Shown: one piece after another, positions 48,939-60,001 of the stretch
How positions within the stretch are numbered: the stretch's first letter is position 1
How the letters are laid out: every line of letters begins with the position of its first letter
Origin: Ectothiorhodospira mobilis
Lineage (GTDB): Bacteria > Pseudomonadota > Gammaproteobacteria > Ectothiorhodospirales > Ectothiorhodospiraceae
Assembly (NCBI RefSeq): GCF_016584115.1
Contig: NZ_NRSK01000006.1
Span: 53,579-117,578, forward strand
DNA length: 64,000 bases
Direction of reading: 5' to 3'
Program-made: the position numbers and the translations under genes
Notes under the pieces: model-generated
What the model saw: only the letters and a program-made list of their open reading frames with translations
Database searches by the model: none
Told to the model about the DNA's origin: nothing

Positions 48939-49583
48939 ATGGCAATCGGACTGGTCGGTCGCAAGGTGGGCATGACCCGTGTCTTCACAGAAGACGGGGT
49001 GTCCCTGCCGGTATCAGTGATTGAAGTGGAGCCGAACCGGGTCACCCAGGTGAAGACTCCGGAGCGCGACGGCTACCGTGGTCTGCAGGTGACCTTCGGT
49101 ACCCGCAAGGCGAGCCGCGTCAGCCGGCCTATGGCCGGGCATCTGGCCAAGGCCGGTGTGGAGCCGGGGCGCGGTATGTGGGAGTTCCGCCTGGACGGTG
49201 AGGAAGGCGCGGATATCGAGGCCGGTGCGCAGCTGGATGTGAGCCTGTTTGCCGCCGGTCAGCGGGTGGACGTCACCGGCACCAGCAAGGGTAAGGGCTT
49301 TCAGGGTGTGGTCAAGCGCCACAACTTCAGCACGCAGGACGCCACCCATGGCAACTCCCTGGCCCACCGTGCCCCCGGTTCCATCGGTCAGAACCAGACC
49401 CCGGGGCGCGTCCTCAAGGGCAAGAAGATGGCCGGCCAGATGGGCAACGAGCGCTGCACCACCCAGAACCTGGAGGTGGTTCGGGTGGACGCCGAGCGCA
49501 ACCTGCTCCTGATCCGTGGTGCGGTCCCGGGTTCCACCGGGGGTGACGTGGTGGTGCGCCCCTCAGTCAAGGCGAAAGGTTGA
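48939..49583 (+). CDS. rplC: 50S ribosomal protein L3
   Basis: A 214-residue L3 ([16 protein letters not shown] ... [38 protein letters not shown]). A primary 23S rRNA binder near the peptidyl-transferase centre, with the central glycine/basic loop. First gene after the 134-base gap; rplD starts just beyond its stop. Confidence 0.98.
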   Translation: MAIGLVGRKVGMTRVFTEDGVSLPVSVIEVEPNRVTQVKTPERDGYRGLQVTFGTRKASRVSRPMAGHLAKAGVEPGRGMWEFRLDGEEGADIEAGAQLDVSLFAAGQRVDVTGTSKGKGFQGVVKRHNFSTQDATHGNSLAHRAPGSIGQNQTPGRVLKGKKMAGQMGNERCTTQNLEVVRVDAERNLLLIRGAVPGSTGGDVVVRPSVKAKG

Positions 49584-49588
49584 GTCTC

Positions 49589-50194
49589 ATGAAGCTCCAG
49601 GTTCAAGACACGCAGCAGGAGGTCGAGGTCTCCGAGGGCACCTTCGCCCGGGACTTCAACGAGGCGCTGGTGCACCAGGCGGTGGTGGCGCACATGGCCG
49701 CAGGCCGCGCCGGCACCTCCGCCCAGAAGGGGCGTAGCGAGGTGCGCGGCGGCGGTGCCAAGCCCTGGCGGCAGAAGGGTACCGGGCGCGCCCGCGCCGG
49801 CACCATCCGCAGCCCCTTGTGGCGTGGAGGTGGCAAGGTCTTCCCCTCCGCGACGCGCAGCTACCAGCAGAAGCTGAACAAGAAGATGTACCGGGCCGCC
49901 ATGGCCAGCATCCTCTCGGAGCTGGTGCGTCAGGAGCGCCTGGTGTTGGTGGATGAATTCCGCGTGGCCGAGCCGCGCACCAAGGCGCTGACGGCCAAGC
50001 TGTCAGAGCTGGGTCTGGAGCGGGTGACCATTGTCACCGCCGAGGCCGATGCCAATCTCTACCTCTCGGCGCGCAATCTCCCCGGTGTGGATGTCCTGGA
50101 GATCACGGAGATCAATCCGGTGGCGCTGGTGGGCGCGGAGCGGGTGCTGATGACGGTGCCTGCGCTGAAGCATATTGAAGGGTGGTTGTCATGA
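49589..50194 (+). CDS. rplD: 50S ribosomal protein L4
   Basis: A 201-residue L4 ([34 protein letters not shown]), the S10-operon autoregulator in E. coli, with the exit-tunnel loop [16 protein letters not shown] at 49589 is preferred over an in-frame TTG at 49580 because it gives the family length. The stop overlaps the rplW start (ATGA). Confidence 0.97.
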   Translation: MKLQVQDTQQEVEVSEGTFARDFNEALVHQAVVAHMAAGRAGTSAQKGRSEVRGGGAKPWRQKGTGRARAGTIRSPLWRGGGKVFPSATRSYQQKLNKKMYRAAMASILSELVRQERLVLVDEFRVAEPRTKALTAKLSELGLERVTIVTAEADANLYLSARNLPGVDVLEITEINPVALVGAERVLMTVPALKHIEGWLS

Positions 50195-50487
50195 ACGAGG
50201 AAAGACTGCTGAAGGTGCTCAAGGGGCCCCATGTCTCCGAAAAGGCGACCCTGCTCGGGGATGCGGCCAACCAGCACGTGTTCAAGGTGGCCACCGATGC
50301 GACCCGGGACGAGGTGCGCGCCGCCGTGGAGAAGCTCTTTGAGGTGAAGGTGGCCTCCGTGCGTGTCCTGAATCAGAAAGGCAAAAGCAAGCGCATGGGG
50401 CGTTTCCAGGGTCGCCGTAATCATTGGAGAAAGGCCTACGTGACCCTCGAGCCGGGTTACGACATCGAACTGGCCGGCAACGAGTAA
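50191..50487 (+). CDS. rplW: 50S ribosomal protein L23
   Basis: A 98-residue L23 ([22 protein letters not shown] ... [19 protein letters not shown]) at the tunnel exit, where SRP and trigger factor dock. It overlaps rplD by 4 bases and is 18 bases from rplB. Confidence 0.97.
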   Translation: MNEERLLKVLKGPHVSEKATLLGDAANQHVFKVATDATRDEVRAAVEKLFEVKVASVRVLNQKGKSKRMGRFQGRRNHWRKAYVTLEPGYDIELAGNE

Positions 50488-50505
50488 CCGGAAAGGTAAC
50501 GCGAA

Positions 50506-51330
50506 ATGGCGATCGTCAAATCGAAACCCACTTCCGCGGGCCGCCGCTTTGTGGTCCGGGGTGTGAACCCCGATCTGCACAAGGGCGAGCCCTACGGTCC
50601 GCTGCTGGCCAAAAAGAACCGCACCGGGGGTCGGAATAATCAGGGTCGGATCACCACCCGTCACGTGGGGGGTGGTCACAAGCAGCGCTACCGCATCGTC
50701 GATTTCAAGCGCAACAAGGACGACATCCCGGGGCGCGTGGAGCGTCTGGAGTATGATCCGAACCGCAGCGCCCACCTGGCGCTGGTGCTCTACCGGGACG
50801 GTGAGCGCCGCTACATCATCGCCCCCAAGGGGGTGAAGGCGGGCGCCGAGATCCTTTCCGGTCAGCATGCCCCGATCCGTCCGGGCAACGCCCTGCCGCT
50901 GCGCAACATCCCGGTGGGGACCGTGGTCCACTGCGTGGAGCTGAAGGCAGGCAAGGGGGCGCAGATCGCCCGCAGCGCTGGCGCCTCGGTGCAACTGGTG
51001 GCCCGGGAAGGGCAGTACGCCACCCTGCGGCTGCGCTCCGGTGAGATGCGCAAGGTGCACGCGGACTGCCGCGCCACGGTGGGCGAGGTGAGTAACTCCG
51101 AGCACAGCCTGCGCAAGTACGGCAAGGCGGGGGCCCGGCGTTGGCTGGGGGTCCGGCCGACGGTACGCGGCACGGCCATGAACCCGGTGGATCATCCCCA
51201 TGGGGGCGGTGAGGGCCGCAACTTCGGCCAGCATCCGGTGACGCCGTGGGGTATCCCCACCAAGGGATACAAGACCCGCAAGAACAAGCGGACGGACAGC
51301 ATGATTGTGCGCCGTCGGAAAGCGAAGTAA
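50506..51330 (+). CDS. rplB: 50S ribosomal protein L2
   Basis: A 274-residue L2 ([22 protein letters not shown] ... [23 protein letters not shown]). The conserved His in HPHGGGEG is important for peptidyl transfer and 30S association. Confidence 0.98.
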   Translation: MAIVKSKPTSAGRRFVVRGVNPDLHKGEPYGPLLAKKNRTGGRNNQGRITTRHVGGGHKQRYRIVDFKRNKDDIPGRVERLEYDPNRSAHLALVLYRDGERRYIIAPKGVKAGAEILSGQHAPIRPGNALPLRNIPVGTVVHCVELKAGKGAQIARSAGASVQLVAREGQYATLRLRSGEMRKVHADCRATVGEVSNSEHSLRKYGKAGARRWLGVRPTVRGTAMNPVDHPHGGGEGRNFGQHPVTPWGIPTKGYKTRKNKRTDSMIVRRRKAK

Positions 51331-51350
51331 CTGTTTGAGGGGATAGGTCA

Positions 51351-51623
51351 GTGCCGCGTTCGCTTAAAAAAGGTCCTTTTGTCGATCATCACCTGTACAA
51401 GAAGGTCGAGCAGGCGGCCGCCAACAACGATCGGCGTCCCATCAAGACCTGGTCGCGCCGGTCCATGGTGATCCCGCAGATGGTGGGTCTGACCATCGCG
51501 GTGCACAACGGGCGGCAGCACGTGCCCGTGCTGGTGAATGAAAACATGGTGGGCCACAAGCTCGGCGAGTTCGCGGTGACGCGGACCTTCAAGGGCCACG
51601 TGGCCGACAAGAAGGCAAGGTAA
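51351..51623 (+). CDS. rpsS: 30S ribosomal protein S19
   Basis: A 90-residue S19 ([21 protein letters not shown] ... [13 protein letters not shown]) in the head of the 30S subunit. It starts with GTG at 51351, 20 bases after rplB, preceded by GAGGGGATAGG. Confidence 0.97.
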   Translation: MPRSLKKGPFVDHHLYKKVEQAAANNDRRPIKTWSRRSMVIPQMVGLTIAVHNGRQHVPVLVNENMVGHKLGEFAVTRTFKGHVADKKAR

Positions 51624-51633
51624 GGGGTCGATC

Positions 51634-51966
51634 ATGGAAACCGTCGCAAAACTGCGGTTCGCACGGGTGTCGCCACAAAAATGCCGCCTGGTGGCGGATC
51701 AGGTGCGGGGTCTCCCGGTGGAGCGCGCCCTGCAGGTGTTGACGTTCAGCCCGAAGAAATCCGCGCACATGGTGCGGAAGGTCCTGGAATCGGCCATCGC
51801 CAACGCCGAGCACAATGACGGCGCCGACGTGGACGAGCTGCGGGTGTCGCGCATCTGTGTGGACCAGGGGCCGGTGCTCAAGCGCATCGAGGCCCGGGCC
51901 AAGGGCCGCGCGAACCGCATCAACAAACGTACAAGCCACATTACCGTCGCCGTCAGCGCCGAGTAA
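51634..51966 (+). CDS. rplV: 50S ribosomal protein L22
   Basis: A 110-residue L22 ([33 protein letters not shown] ... [14 protein letters not shown]). Its beta-hairpin forms part of the nascent-peptide tunnel, a macrolide-sensing site. Confidence 0.98.
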   Translation: METVAKLRFARVSPQKCRLVADQVRGLPVERALQVLTFSPKKSAHMVRKVLESAIANAEHNDGADVDELRVSRICVDQGPVLKRIEARAKGRANRINKRTSHITVAVSAE

Positions 51967-51980
51967 CACAGGGGTCTGAG

Positions 51981-52667
51981 ATGGGTCAGAAAGTCAATCC
52001 GGTCGGCTTCCGTCTGGGGGTGTCCGCAGACTGGACATCCACCTGGTATGCCGATGGTGGCAGCTATGCCGACAACCTGCACAGTGATCTTGAACTTCGC
52101 CGGTTCCTGAAGCGCAAGCTCTCCCAGGCCTCGGTGAGCCGCATCGAGATCGCGCGTCCGGCACGCCAGGCCTTCATCACCATCCACACGGCGCGCCCCG
52201 GCATCGTCATCGGCAAGAAGGGTGAGGATATCGAGGCGCTGCGCCGTGAGGTGGCGGGCCGGCTCGGCCTTCCGGCCCCCAGCGTGAAGATCAACATCGA
52301 GGAGATCCGCAAGCCGGAGACCGATGCCCAGCTGGTGGCCGAGAACATCGCCCAGCAGCTGGAGCGGCGCATCATGTTCCGCCGTGCCATGAAACGGGCC
52401 GTGGGCAATGCCATGCGCCTGGGCGCCCAGGGGGTGAAGGTGCATGTCTCCGGTCGCCTGAACGGCGCCGAGATCGCGCGCAGCGAATGGTACCGCGAGG
52501 GCCGCGTGCCCCTGCACACCCTGCGCGCCGATATCGACTACGGGTTTGCCGAGGCCCGCACCACCTACGGCATCATCGGTGTGAAGGTGTGGGTGTTCAA
52601 GGGTGAGGTGTTCGACTTCGAGCGCAAGACCGATGCCCCGCAGGACGGCAAGGCCGCGGTGAATTGA
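51981..52667 (+). CDS. rpsC: 30S ribosomal protein S3
   Basis: A 228-residue S3 ([12 protein letters not shown] ... [19 protein letters not shown] motif; [31 protein letters not shown]). It lines the mRNA entry channel. It follows rplV after 14 bases. Confidence 0.98.
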   Translation: MGQKVNPVGFRLGVSADWTSTWYADGGSYADNLHSDLELRRFLKRKLSQASVSRIEIARPARQAFITIHTARPGIVIGKKGEDIEALRREVAGRLGLPAPSVKINIEEIRKPETDAQLVAENIAQQLERRIMFRRAMKRAVGNAMRLGAQGVKVHVSGRLNGAEIARSEWYREGRVPLHTLRADIDYGFAEARTTYGIIGVKVWVFKGEVFDFERKTDAPQDGKAAVN

Positions 52668-52678
52668 GGAGTTGAATG

Positions 52679-53092
52679 ATGCTGCAGCCCAAGAAGACCA
52701 AATTCCGAAAGCAGTCCAAGGGGCGGAACCGTGGCCTGGCCCAGTCCGGCAATAAGGTGAGCTTCGGTGAATTCGCCCTGCAGTCCGTGGATCGCGGACG
52801 GGTCACCGCCCGCCAGATCGAGGCCGCACGCCGTGCCATGAACCGGCATATCAAGCGTGGGGGCAAGATCTGGATCCGGGTGTTTCCGGATGTGCCTGTG
52901 ACCAAGAAGCCCGTGGAAGTGCGCATGGGTAAGGGTAAGGGGAACGTGGAGTACTGGGTGTGCAAGATCCAGCCCGGTCGCGTCCTCTATGAGATGGAAG
53001 GCGTGAGCGAGGAGGTGGCCCGTGAGGCCTTCCGCCTGGCGGCCGCCAAGCTGCCCATCAAGACCGCATTTGTGACCCGGCAGGTGATGTGA
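52679..53092 (+). CDS. rplP: 50S ribosomal protein L16
   Basis: A 137-residue L16 ([21 protein letters not shown] ... [26 protein letters not shown]). It stabilises tRNA at the A and P sites. ATG at 52679 gives the family start; a second ATG three bases upstream is possible. The stop overlaps the rpmC start by one base. Confidence 0.97.
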   Translation: MLQPKKTKFRKQSKGRNRGLAQSGNKVSFGEFALQSVDRGRVTARQIEAARRAMNRHIKRGGKIWIRVFPDVPVTKKPVEVRMGKGKGNVEYWVCKIQPGRVLYEMEGVSEEVAREAFRLAAAKLPIKTAFVTRQVM

Positions 53093-53289
53093 TGAAGGCG
53101 AGCGAACTGCGCGACCGGAATTCCGAGGAACTGAAGGCGGAGCTGCTGGAGCTCTACCGGGAACAGTTCAAGATGCGCATGCAGAACGGCACGGGCCAGA
53201 TGCCGCGCCCCGACCGGTTCGGCAAGGTCCGCAAGGACATTGCGCGTATCAAGACCGTGCTCAACGAGCGTTCAAGGGCGGGCGAGTAA
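53092..53289 (+). CDS. rpmC: 50S ribosomal protein L29
   Basis: A 65-residue L29 ([31 protein letters not shown]), a helical hairpin near the tunnel exit. ATG at 53092 overlaps the rplP TGA by one base; a GTG at 53089 in the same frame is less likely. Confidence 0.96.
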   Translation: MKASELRDRNSEELKAELLELYREQFKMRMQNGTGQMPRPDRFGKVRKDIARIKTVLNERSRAGE

Positions 53290-53293
53290 AGTC

Positions 53294-53560
53294 ATGAGCG
53301 AACAAGAAGTGAAAGAACAGCGGGCGGTGACGGGCCATGTCATCAGCGACAAGATGGAAAAGACGCGCACGGTGCTGATCGAGCGTCGCGTGCGCCATCC
53401 GCTCTATGGCAAGTACATGCGCCGCTCCACCAAGCTGCACGTGCATGACGAGGGCAACGAGTCCCGTAAGGGCGACAAGGTCCTGATCAAGGAATGCCGC
53501 CCTATGTCCCGCACGAAGACCTTCCGCCTGCTGAAGGTCCTTGAGCGCGCGCCTGAATGA
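53294..53560 (+). CDS. rpsQ: 30S ribosomal protein S17
   Basis: An 88-residue S17 ([42 protein letters not shown] ... [16 protein letters not shown]), a primary 16S rRNA binder. ATG at 53294 gives MSEQEVKEQ. Confidence 0.97.
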   Translation: MSEQEVKEQRAVTGHVISDKMEKTRTVLIERRVRHPLYGKYMRRSTKLHVHDEGNESRKGDKVLIKECRPMSRTKTFRLLKVLERAPE

Positions 53561-53600
53561 GATCCGGCCAGGCCACCACTGACACGAGTGAGATCAGATC

Positions 53601-53969
53601 ATGATTCAGATGCAGACGGTTTTGGATGCGGCGGACAACAGCGGGGCGCGCAAGGTCCAGTGCATCAAGGTGCTTGGCGGATCGCACCGTCGCTACGCGG
53701 CCATCGGGGATATCGTCAAGGTGAGCGTCAAGGACGCCATCCCCCGGGGCAAGGTGAAGAAGGGCGAGGTCTACAACGCCGTGGTCGTGCGCACCGCCAA
53801 GGGGGTCCGGCGCCCCGACGGCTCGGTGATCCGGTTCGATCGTAACGCGGCCGTTCTGCTCAACAATCAGCTGCAGCCCATCGGGACGCGCATCTTCGGA
53901 CCCGTTACGCGCGAACTGCGCGGCGAGAAGTTCATGAAGATCATTTCCCTGGCGCCGGAAGTGCTGTAA
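53601..53969 (+). CDS. rplN: 50S ribosomal protein L14
   Basis: A 122-residue L14 ([28 protein letters not shown]). It begins the spc gene group and contacts the 30S subunit and the silencing factor RsfS in relatives. A 40-base gap from rpsQ carries no obvious promoter. Confidence 0.98.
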   Translation: MIQMQTVLDAADNSGARKVQCIKVLGGSHRRYAAIGDIVKVSVKDAIPRGKVKKGEVYNAVVVRTAKGVRRPDGSVIRFDRNAAVLLNNQLQPIGTRIFGPVTRELRGEKFMKIISLAPEVL

Positions 53970-53991
53970 CGCGAGAGGCTGAGGTAGAGAC

Positions 53992-54312
53992 ATGCGCAGA
54001 ATACGACAGGGTGATGACGTGGTCGTCATCGCCGGTAAGGACAAGGACCGCCGCGGAACCGTGCTGAAGGTGGTGGATGCCGAGCGGGTGGTGGTGCAGA
54101 ACGTCAACATGGTGAAAAAACACCAGAAGGGCAACCCCTACACCGGCGTGGAGGGCGGCATCATCGAGAAGGAGATGCCCCTGCACGTGTCCAACGTGAT
54201 GCTGTACAACCCGGCCAGTGGCAAGGGGGATCGCGTCGGTTTCCGCACGTTGGAGGACGGTCGCAAGGTGCGCTACTACAAGTCCAACAACGAAGTCGTC
54301 GACGCGTCTTGA
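53992..54312 (+). CDS. rplX: 50S ribosomal protein L24
   Basis: A 106-residue L24 with an N-terminal KOW motif ([21 protein letters not shown]), an assembly initiator of the 50S subunit. It is followed by rplE after 11 bases. Confidence 0.97.
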   Translation: MRRIRQGDDVVVIAGKDKDRRGTVLKVVDAERVVVQNVNMVKKHQKGNPYTGVEGGIIEKEMPLHVSNVMLYNPASGKGDRVGFRTLEDGRKVRYYKSNNEVVDAS

Positions 54313-54323
54313 GGTGAAATGCG

Positions 54324-54863
54324 ATGGCCAGGTTGAAAGCACACTACGAAGACACCGTCGTCAAGCAGCTCATGGAGCGCTTCGGCTACAAGAACGTGAT
54401 GGAAGTGCCCCGCATCACCAAGATCACGCTGAATATGGGGCTGGGTGAGGCGGTCGCTGACAAGAAGAAGATCGAGCACGCCGTGTCCGACATGGCCACC
54501 ATCGCCGGCCAGAAGCCCGTGGTGACCCGTGCACGTAAGTCCATCGCCGGCTTCAAGATCCGGGACGGCTATCCCATCGGCTGCAAGGTGACCCTGCGCC
54601 GGGAGCGCATGTTTGAATTCCTGGATCGCCTGGTGAACGTGGCCCTGCCGCGGGTGCGTGACTTTCGCGGCCTGAATGCCAAGGCCTTCGATGGCCGTGG
54701 TAACTACAACATGGGTATCCGCGAGCAGATCATCTTCCCGGAAGTGGACTACGACAAGATCGACGCGCTGCGTGGGATGGACATCACCATCACCACCACG
54801 GCCAAGACCGATGAGGAAGGGCGGGCGCTCCTGGAGGCCTTCCAATTCCCGTTCAAGCACTGA
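54324..54863 (+). CDS. rplE: 50S ribosomal protein L5
   Basis: A 179-residue L5 ([43 protein letters not shown] ... [15 protein letters not shown]), which binds 5S rRNA and contacts P-site tRNA. Confidence 0.98.
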   Translation: MARLKAHYEDTVVKQLMERFGYKNVMEVPRITKITLNMGLGEAVADKKKIEHAVSDMATIAGQKPVVTRARKSIAGFKIRDGYPIGCKVTLRRERMFEFLDRLVNVALPRVRDFRGLNAKAFDGRGNYNMGIREQIIFPEVDYDKIDALRGMDITITTTAKTDEEGRALLEAFQFPFKH

Positions 54864-54876
54864 GAGGTTCGAGAGC

Positions 54877-55182
54877 ATGGCCAAGATTTCCATGATGGAG
54901 CGTGAAAAGAAGCGCGAGCGCCTGGTGAAGCGGTATGCCGCCAAGCGCGCCGAGCTCAAGGCGCTCATCAGTAACCCGGAGACTTCCCCCGAGGCGCGGA
55001 TGGAGGCGGTGGTCCAGCTACAGAAGCTGCCGCGGGATTCCAGCCCGGCGCGGCAGCGCAACCGTTGCCGGCTGACGGGTCGTCCCCACGGGTACTACCG
55101 GAAATTCGGCCTGGCTCGCAACAAGTTGCGCGAAGCGGCCATGCGGGGCGATGTGCCCGGTCTGGTCAAGTCGAGCTGGTAA
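54877..55182 (+). CDS. rpsN: 30S ribosomal protein S14
   Basis: A 101-residue S14 of the zinc-free long form ([20 protein letters not shown] ... [36 protein letters not shown]). No CxxC zinc ribbon is present. Confidence 0.97.
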   Translation: MAKISMMEREKKRERLVKRYAAKRAELKALISNPETSPEARMEAVVQLQKLPRDSSPARQRNRCRLTGRPHGYYRKFGLARNKLREAAMRGDVPGLVKSSW

Positions 55183-55198
55183 GAGGGAAAGACCTGAT

Positions 55199-55594
55199 AT
55201 GAGCATGACCGATCCCGTGGCAGACCTGCTGACCCGCATCCGCAACGGCCAGCGCGCTGCCAAGAACGAAGTGAGCCTGCCCGCCTCCAAGCTGAAGGTG
55301 GCCATCGCCCAGGTCCTCAAGGAAGAGGGCTATGTCAGCGAGGTGAGGGTCGAGGAGCAGGACAAAAAACCCGTCATGACGGTGAAGCTGAAGTACTTCC
55401 AGGGCCAGCCCGTGATCGAGAAGATCCAGCGGGTGAGCCGGCCCGGCCTGCGCATCTACCGGGGCAAGGATGAACTGCCTCAGGTGATCGGCGGCCTGGG
55501 GGTTGCCGTGGTGTCCACCTCCCGCGGGGTGATGACCGATCGCCAGGCGCGAGCCCAGGGCCAGGGCGGTGAAGTGCTCTGCGTCGTCTCCTAA
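55199..55594 (+). CDS. rpsH: 30S ribosomal protein S8
   Basis: A 131-residue S8 ([22 protein letters not shown] ... [25 protein letters not shown]). It binds 16S rRNA and in E. coli represses the spc operon. ATG at 55199 gives the typical MSMTDP start. Confidence 0.98.
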   Translation: MSMTDPVADLLTRIRNGQRAAKNEVSLPASKLKVAIAQVLKEEGYVSEVRVEEQDKKPVMTVKLKYFQGQPVIEKIQRVSRPGLRIYRGKDELPQVIGGLGVAVVSTSRGVMTDRQARAQGQGGEVLCVVS

Positions 55595-55607
55595 TCGGAT
55601 TGAAGCC

Positions 55608-56141
55608 ATGTCCCGAGTAGCGAAAAACCCCATCACACTGCCCAGCGGTGTCGATGTGACGATCAGCGATGAAATGATCTCCGTGAAGGGGCCCAAGGGG
55701 AACATGCAGTTTCCCAAGCACCCCCTTGTCGAGGTGGCACAGGAAGAAGGCGTTGTCCGCTTCCAACCCGCTGGCGGCAACGAGAAGCACTACGCCATCA
55801 CCGGGACGCTGCGCGCCCTGGTGAACAATATGGTGGTGGGTGTGAGCCGCGGCTTCGAGCGCAAGCTGGAGCTGGTGGGCGTGGGCTACCGTGCCCAGGC
55901 CCAGGGCAACAAGCTCAACCTCACCCTGGGGCTGTCCCACCCCGTGGAGTATCCGGTGCCCGAGGGCATCACCGTGGAGACACCGAGCCAGACCGAGATC
56001 GTCGTCAAGGGGATCGACAAGCAGAAGGTCGGCCAGGTGGCGGCGGAGATCAGGGGCTTCCGCCCCCCCGAACCCTACAAGGGTAAGGGTGTGCGGTATG
56101 CGGATGAACAGATCATCCGTAAGGAAGCCAAGAAGAAATAA
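55608..56141 (+). CDS. rplF: 50S ribosomal protein L6
   Basis: A 177-residue L6 ([31 protein letters not shown] ... [27 protein letters not shown]) near the GTPase centre. ATG at 55608 is 13 bases after the rpsH stop. Confidence 0.98.
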   Translation: MSRVAKNPITLPSGVDVTISDEMISVKGPKGNMQFPKHPLVEVAQEEGVVRFQPAGGNEKHYAITGTLRALVNNMVVGVSRGFERKLELVGVGYRAQAQGNKLNLTLGLSHPVEYPVPEGITVETPSQTEIVVKGIDKQKVGQVAAEIRGFRPPEPYKGKGVRYADEQIIRKEAKKK

Positions 56142-56156
56142 GGCAAGGTGACCGCG

Positions 56157-56510
56157 ATGGACAAAAAGACAGCACGACTCCGGCGCGCCAGCCGTGCCCG
56201 CCACAAGATCCGCGAGCTGGGGAGCCACCGCCTGTGCGTGCATCGCACGCCCCGGCATGTGTATGCCCAGATCATCGCCCCCTCGGGATCCGAGGTGGTG
56301 GCCTGCGCCTCCACCCTGGAGGCCTCCGTACGGGAGGGCCTGAAGTCCACGGGGAATGTGGAGGCGGCCACCACCGTGGGCCGTCTCATCGCCGAACGGG
56401 CCGCCGAGAAGGGGATCCGGAAGGTGGCCTTCGACCGTTCGGGATTCAGGTATCACGGCCGCGTGAAGGCGCTGGCCGAGGCCGCTCGCGAAGGCGGTCT
56501 GGAATTTTGA
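56157..56510 (+). CDS. rplR: 50S ribosomal protein L18
   Basis: A 117-residue L18 ([22 protein letters not shown] ... [26 protein letters not shown]), which binds 5S rRNA. ATG at 56157 fits the family; an upstream GTG at 56148 is in frame. Confidence 0.97.
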   Translation: MDKKTARLRRASRARHKIRELGSHRLCVHRTPRHVYAQIIAPSGSEVVACASTLEASVREGLKSTGNVEAATTVGRLIAERAAEKGIRKVAFDRSGFRYHGRVKALAEAAREGGLEF

Positions 56511-56523
56511 CGGGGGTGATGCA

Positions 56524-57027
56524 ATGGCAACTGTGAACTCGAACGATAACGACGGCCTGCAGGAAAAGCTGATCTCCGTCAACCGTGTGGCCAAAGTGGT
56601 CAAGGGCGGTCGCCAGTTCCGCTTCACCGCCCTGACGGTGGTGGGAGACGGCAATGGCAAGGTGGGCTTTGGCTACGGCAAGGCCCGCGAGGTGCCCCTG
56701 GCCATCCAGAAGGCCATGGAGGCGGCGCGCAAGAACATGCGCAGGATCGCCCTGAAGGACGGCACGCTCTACTATTCCACCACCGCACGCCACGGCGCCG
56801 CGAAGGTCTTCATGCAGCCCGCCTCCGAAGGTACGGGCATCATCGCCGGCGGTGCCATGCGCGCCGTCTTTGAGGTGGCCGGTGTGCGTAACGTGCTGGC
56901 CAAGTGTGTCGGATCGCGTAATGCCGGCAACGTGGTGCGGGCGACCCTCAACGGGTTGACCTCCCTGCATGACCCGGAACAGATCGCCGCCAAGCGCGGC
57001 AAGAAACTGGACGAGATCACGGGGTAA
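56524..57027 (+). CDS. rpsE: 30S ribosomal protein S5
   Basis: A 167-residue S5 ([47 protein letters not shown]), important for decoding accuracy. rpmD follows after 3 bases. Confidence 0.98.
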   Translation: MATVNSNDNDGLQEKLISVNRVAKVVKGGRQFRFTALTVVGDGNGKVGFGYGKAREVPLAIQKAMEAARKNMRRIALKDGTLYYSTTARHGAAKVFMQPASEGTGIIAGGAMRAVFEVAGVRNVLAKCVGSRNAGNVVRATLNGLTSLHDPEQIAAKRGKKLDEITG

Positions 57028-57030
57028 GTC

Positions 57031-57219
57031 ATGGCGGGCGAGAACGAACTGAAGGTGACCCTGGTGCGCAGCAAGCACGGCCGGCTGAAGAAGCATGCGG
57101 CCTGTCTGCGCGGTCTCGGCATCCGCCGGATCCACCAGACGGTGACGGTCAAAGATACGCCGGAGAACCGGGGCATGATCAACCGGGTCTCCTATCTCCT
57201 GAAGGTCGAGGAGGCTTGA
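57031..57219 (+). CDS. rpmD: 50S ribosomal protein L30
   Basis: A 62-residue L30 ([34 protein letters not shown]). rplO starts 1 base after its stop. Confidence 0.96.
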   Translation: MAGENELKVTLVRSKHGRLKKHAACLRGLGIRRIHQTVTVKDTPENRGMINRVSYLLKVEEA

Positions 57220-57220
57220 G

Positions 57221-57652
57221 ATGAGACTCAACGAACTGAGCCCGGGTGAGGGCAGCCGTCCCACCGCGCGCCGCGTGGGCCGGGGCATCGGCTCCGGTCT
57301 GGGCAAGACCGGTGGCCGGGGGCACAAGGGTCAGAAATCCCGTTCCGGTGGCTACACCAAGGTGGGCTTCGAAGGCGGGCAGATGCCCCTTCAGCGCCGT
57401 CTGCCCAAGAGCGGCTTCACTTCCCGCAGCCGGGACTGGTGCGCTGAGGTGCGCCTGCACGAACTGGCCGGTCTGGAAGGGATCGTGGATCTGGCGGCCC
57501 TGAAGGAGGCCGGCATCGTTCCGATCCAGGCCAAGCGGGCCAAGGTGATTGCCTCCGGCGCACTGGAGGAGGCGGTGACTCTGAAGGGCGTTTCGGTGAC
57601 CAAGGGGGCCCGCGCCGCCATCGAGGCGGCCGGCGGGAAGGTCGAGGAATAA
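57221..57652 (+). CDS. rplO: 50S ribosomal protein L15
   Basis: A 143-residue L15 ([43 protein letters not shown]), with the basic Gly-rich N-terminal extension reaching into the 23S rRNA core. It ends directly at the secY start. Confidence 0.98.
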   Translation: MRLNELSPGEGSRPTARRVGRGIGSGLGKTGGRGHKGQKSRSGGYTKVGFEGGQMPLQRRLPKSGFTSRSRDWCAEVRLHELAGLEGIVDLAALKEAGIVPIQAKRAKVIASGALEEAVTLKGVSVTKGARAAIEAAGGKVEE

Positions 57653-59008
57653 GTGGCTGCATCCAATCGCGCAGGGGGCATGTCCATGGGGGGCGTGGGG
57701 AAGTTCACCGAACTTCGCCAGCGCCTCCTGTTCGTGCTGATGGCCCTGGTGGTCTATCGCATCGGGACCTTCATCCCGGTGCCGGGGATCGATCCCCAGG
57801 CCCTGGAACAGTTCTATCAGGCCCAGTCGGGCACCATCCTGGACATGTTCAACATGTTCTCCGGCGGGGCCCTGGAACGCCTGTCCATGTTCGCCCTGGG
57901 GGTCATGCCCTACATCTCGGCCTCCATCGTCATGCAGCTTTTGGCGGCCACGGTGCCGGCCCTGCAGCAGATCAAGAAGGAAGGAGAGGCCGGGCGGCGC
58001 AAGATCACCCAGTGGACGCGCTACGGCACGGTGGCCCTGGCCTTCTTTCAGAGCATCGGTATCGCCGTGGCCCTGAACCAGCAGACCATGGGCGGGGATA
58101 CCGTGGCCCTCTATCCAGGGCTGGGTTTCATCTTCACCACGGTGGTCACCCTGGTGACGGGTACGGTATTTCTGATGTGGCTGGGGGAGCAGGTCACCGA
58201 GCGGGGCATCGGTAACGGCATCTCCATCATCATCTTCGCCGGTATCGTGGCCGGGCTTCCGGGCGCCTTCGCAGGCACCCTGGAACTGGCCAGCACCGGG
58301 GAGCTGTCGCCGGCCTTCGTCATCCTGCTCATGGCCATGGGGCTGGCCGTGGTGGGGCTGGTGGTGTTCGTGGAACGCGGCCAGCGGCGCATCACGGTGA
58401 ACTATGCCAAGCGCCAGGTGGGCCGGAAGATCTACGGGGGGCAGAGCAGCCATCTGCCGCTGAAACTGAACATGGCCGGGGTGATCCCCCCCATCTTCGC
58501 CTCCAGCATCATCCTGTTCCCGGCGACCCTGGGGACCTGGTTCGGTCAGGCCGAGGGGGTGGGCTGGCTGCAGGATCTGGCCACGGCCCTGGGTCCGGGG
58601 CAGCCTTTGTACGTGATGATGTATGGCGCGGCCATCATCTTCTTCTGCTTCTTCTATACCGCCCTGGTGTTCAATGCCCGGGAGACGGCGGAGAACCTGA
58701 AGAAGTCCGGAGCCTTCATCCCCGGAATCCGTCCCGGTCTGCAGACCGAGCGTTACATCGACGGGGTGATGACGCGTCTGACCGGAGTGGGCGCCATCTA
58801 CATCGCCGGGGTCTGCCTGATGCCCGAGTTCCTGATCCTGTACTGGAACGTGCCGTTCTACTTCGGCGGTGCCTCCCTGCTGATCATGGTGATCGTGGTG
58901 ATGGATTTCATGGCCCAACTGCAGGCGCACCTGGTCTCCCATCAGTACGAGGGCCTGATGCGCAAGGCCAATCTCAAGGGATATGGCAAGTCGGGCACGC
59001 CGCGCTGA
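57653..59008 (+). CDS. secY: Preprotein translocase subunit SecY
   Basis: A 451-residue SecY with ten membrane helices. Recognisable parts are [13 protein letters not shown] (helix 1), the plug region [40 protein letters not shown] and [23 protein letters not shown]. It forms the Sec channel with SecE (encoded at 32067). It starts with GTG at 57653, immediately after the rplO TAA. Confidence 0.97.
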   Translation: MAASNRAGGMSMGGVGKFTELRQRLLFVLMALVVYRIGTFIPVPGIDPQALEQFYQAQSGTILDMFNMFSGGALERLSMFALGVMPYISASIVMQLLAATVPALQQIKKEGEAGRRKITQWTRYGTVALAFFQSIGIAVALNQQTMGGDTVALYPGLGFIFTTVVTLVTGTVFLMWLGEQVTERGIGNGISIIIFAGIVAGLPGAFAGTLELASTGELSPAFVILLMAMGLAVVGLVVFVERGQRRITVNYAKRQVGRKIYGGQSSHLPLKLNMAGVIPPIFASSIILFPATLGTWFGQAEGVGWLQDLATALGPGQPLYVMMYGAAIIFFCFFYTALVFNARETAENLKKSGAFIPGIRPGLQTERYIDGVMTRLTGVGAIYIAGVCLMPEFLILYWNVPFYFGGASLLIMVIVVMDFMAQLQAHLVSHQYEGLMRKANLKGYGKSGTPR

Positions 59009-59032
59009 GCCGTTCAACCTGAGGATAGAGAC

Positions 59033-59146
59033 ATGAAAGTACGTGCGTCCGTGAAGAAAATCTGCCGTCACTGCAAGATCATCCGCCGCAACGGCGTGGT
59101 GCGTGTGATCTGCTCCGACCCGCGTCACAAGCAGCGCCAGGGCTGA
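59033..59146 (+). CDS. rpmJ: 50S ribosomal protein L36
   Basis: A short 37-codon gene ([20 protein letters not shown] ... [13 protein letters not shown]). Zinc-ribbon ligands are visible as C11, C14, C27 and H32, so this is the zinc-binding form. It follows secY after 24 bases, with GAGGATAGAGAC as Shine-Dalgarno context. Confidence 0.97.
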   Translation: MKVRASVKKICRHCKIIRRNGVVRVICSDPRHKQRQG

Positions 59147-59149
59147 GCA

Positions 59150-59178
59150 TTGATTTGACGGTGTTCAATGGTTAAAAT
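59150..59178 (+). promoter_or_regulatory. Promoter-like sequence of the alpha operon (rpsM)
   Basis: TTGATT (59150-59155) is 17 bases from TAAAAT (59173-59178), 36 bases before the rpsM ATG at 59214. A small CCGGC..GCCGG hairpin (59181-59196) lies in the resulting leader, where E. coli has the S4-binding target. Prediction only. Confidence 0.55.
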
Positions 59179-59213
59179 AGCCGGCTTTTCCGCCGGTTCT
59201 TGGAGATAGCTGG

Positions 59214-59570
59214 ATGGCTCGTGTAGCAGGTGTCAACATTCCCGACCATAAGCATGCGGTCATCGCCTTGCAGGCGATCTACGGCATCGGTCACACCCGT
59301 GCGCAGAAGATCTGCGACGCGTCCGGGATCCGGCCGGAGCAGAAGGTCCGCGACCTGACCGAGGAAGAGGTGGAGAAGCTGCGCGCCGAGGTGGGGCGGT
59401 ACACGGTGGAGGGGGATCTTCGCCGGGAGACGTCCATGAACATCAAGCGCCTGATGGACCTGGGCTGCTACCGGGGTCTGCGGCACCGCCGCGGTCTCCC
59501 GCTTCGTGGCCAGCGTACCCGCACGAATGCGCGCACCCGCAAGGGGCCGCGTCGACCCATCCGCAAGTAA
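59214..59570 (+). CDS. rpsM: 30S ribosomal protein S13
   Basis: A 118-residue S13 ([39 protein letters not shown] ... [22 protein letters not shown]), in contact with L5 and tRNA at the subunit interface. Confidence 0.98.
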   Translation: MARVAGVNIPDHKHAVIALQAIYGIGHTRAQKICDASGIRPEQKVRDLTEEEVEKLRAEVGRYTVEGDLRRETSMNIKRLMDLGCYRGLRHRRGLPLRGQRTRTNARTRKGPRRPIRK

Positions 59571-59594
59571 TATCGAGATCGACAGGACATACCT

Positions 59595-59984
59595 ATGGCA
59601 CAGGCCTCCACGCGGACCCGTAAGAAGGTCAAGAAGTCCGTATCCGACGGGGTGGCGCATGTCTATGCGTCGTTCAACAACACCATCGTGACCATCACCG
59701 ACCGCCAGGGGAATACCCTGAGCTGGGCAACGGCTGGTGGGTCCGGTTTCCGCGGTTCCCGCAAGAGCACGCCGTTTGCGGCCCAGGTGGCGGCCGAGCG
59801 GGCCGGTACGGCCGCCCAGGAGTACGGGCTGAAGAATCTCGAGGTGCTGGTGAAGGGTCCGGGTCCCGGACGCGAATCGGCGGTGCGCGCCTTGAACAAC
59901 GTGGGCTACAAGATCACGAACATCAGTGATGTCACGCCCATTCCGCACAATGGCTGCCGCCCGCCCAAGAAGCGCCGCGTCTAA
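59595..59984 (+). CDS. rpsK: 30S ribosomal protein S11
   Basis: A 129-residue S11 ([25 protein letters not shown] ... [18 protein letters not shown]), part of the 30S platform. Confidence 0.98.
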   Translation: MAQASTRTRKKVKKSVSDGVAHVYASFNNTIVTITDRQGNTLSWATAGGSGFRGSRKSTPFAAQVAAERAGTAAQEYGLKNLEVLVKGPGPGRESAVRALNNVGYKITNISDVTPIPHNGCRPPKKRRV

Positions 59985-60001
59985 GACTGGAGGATCTTCT
60001 T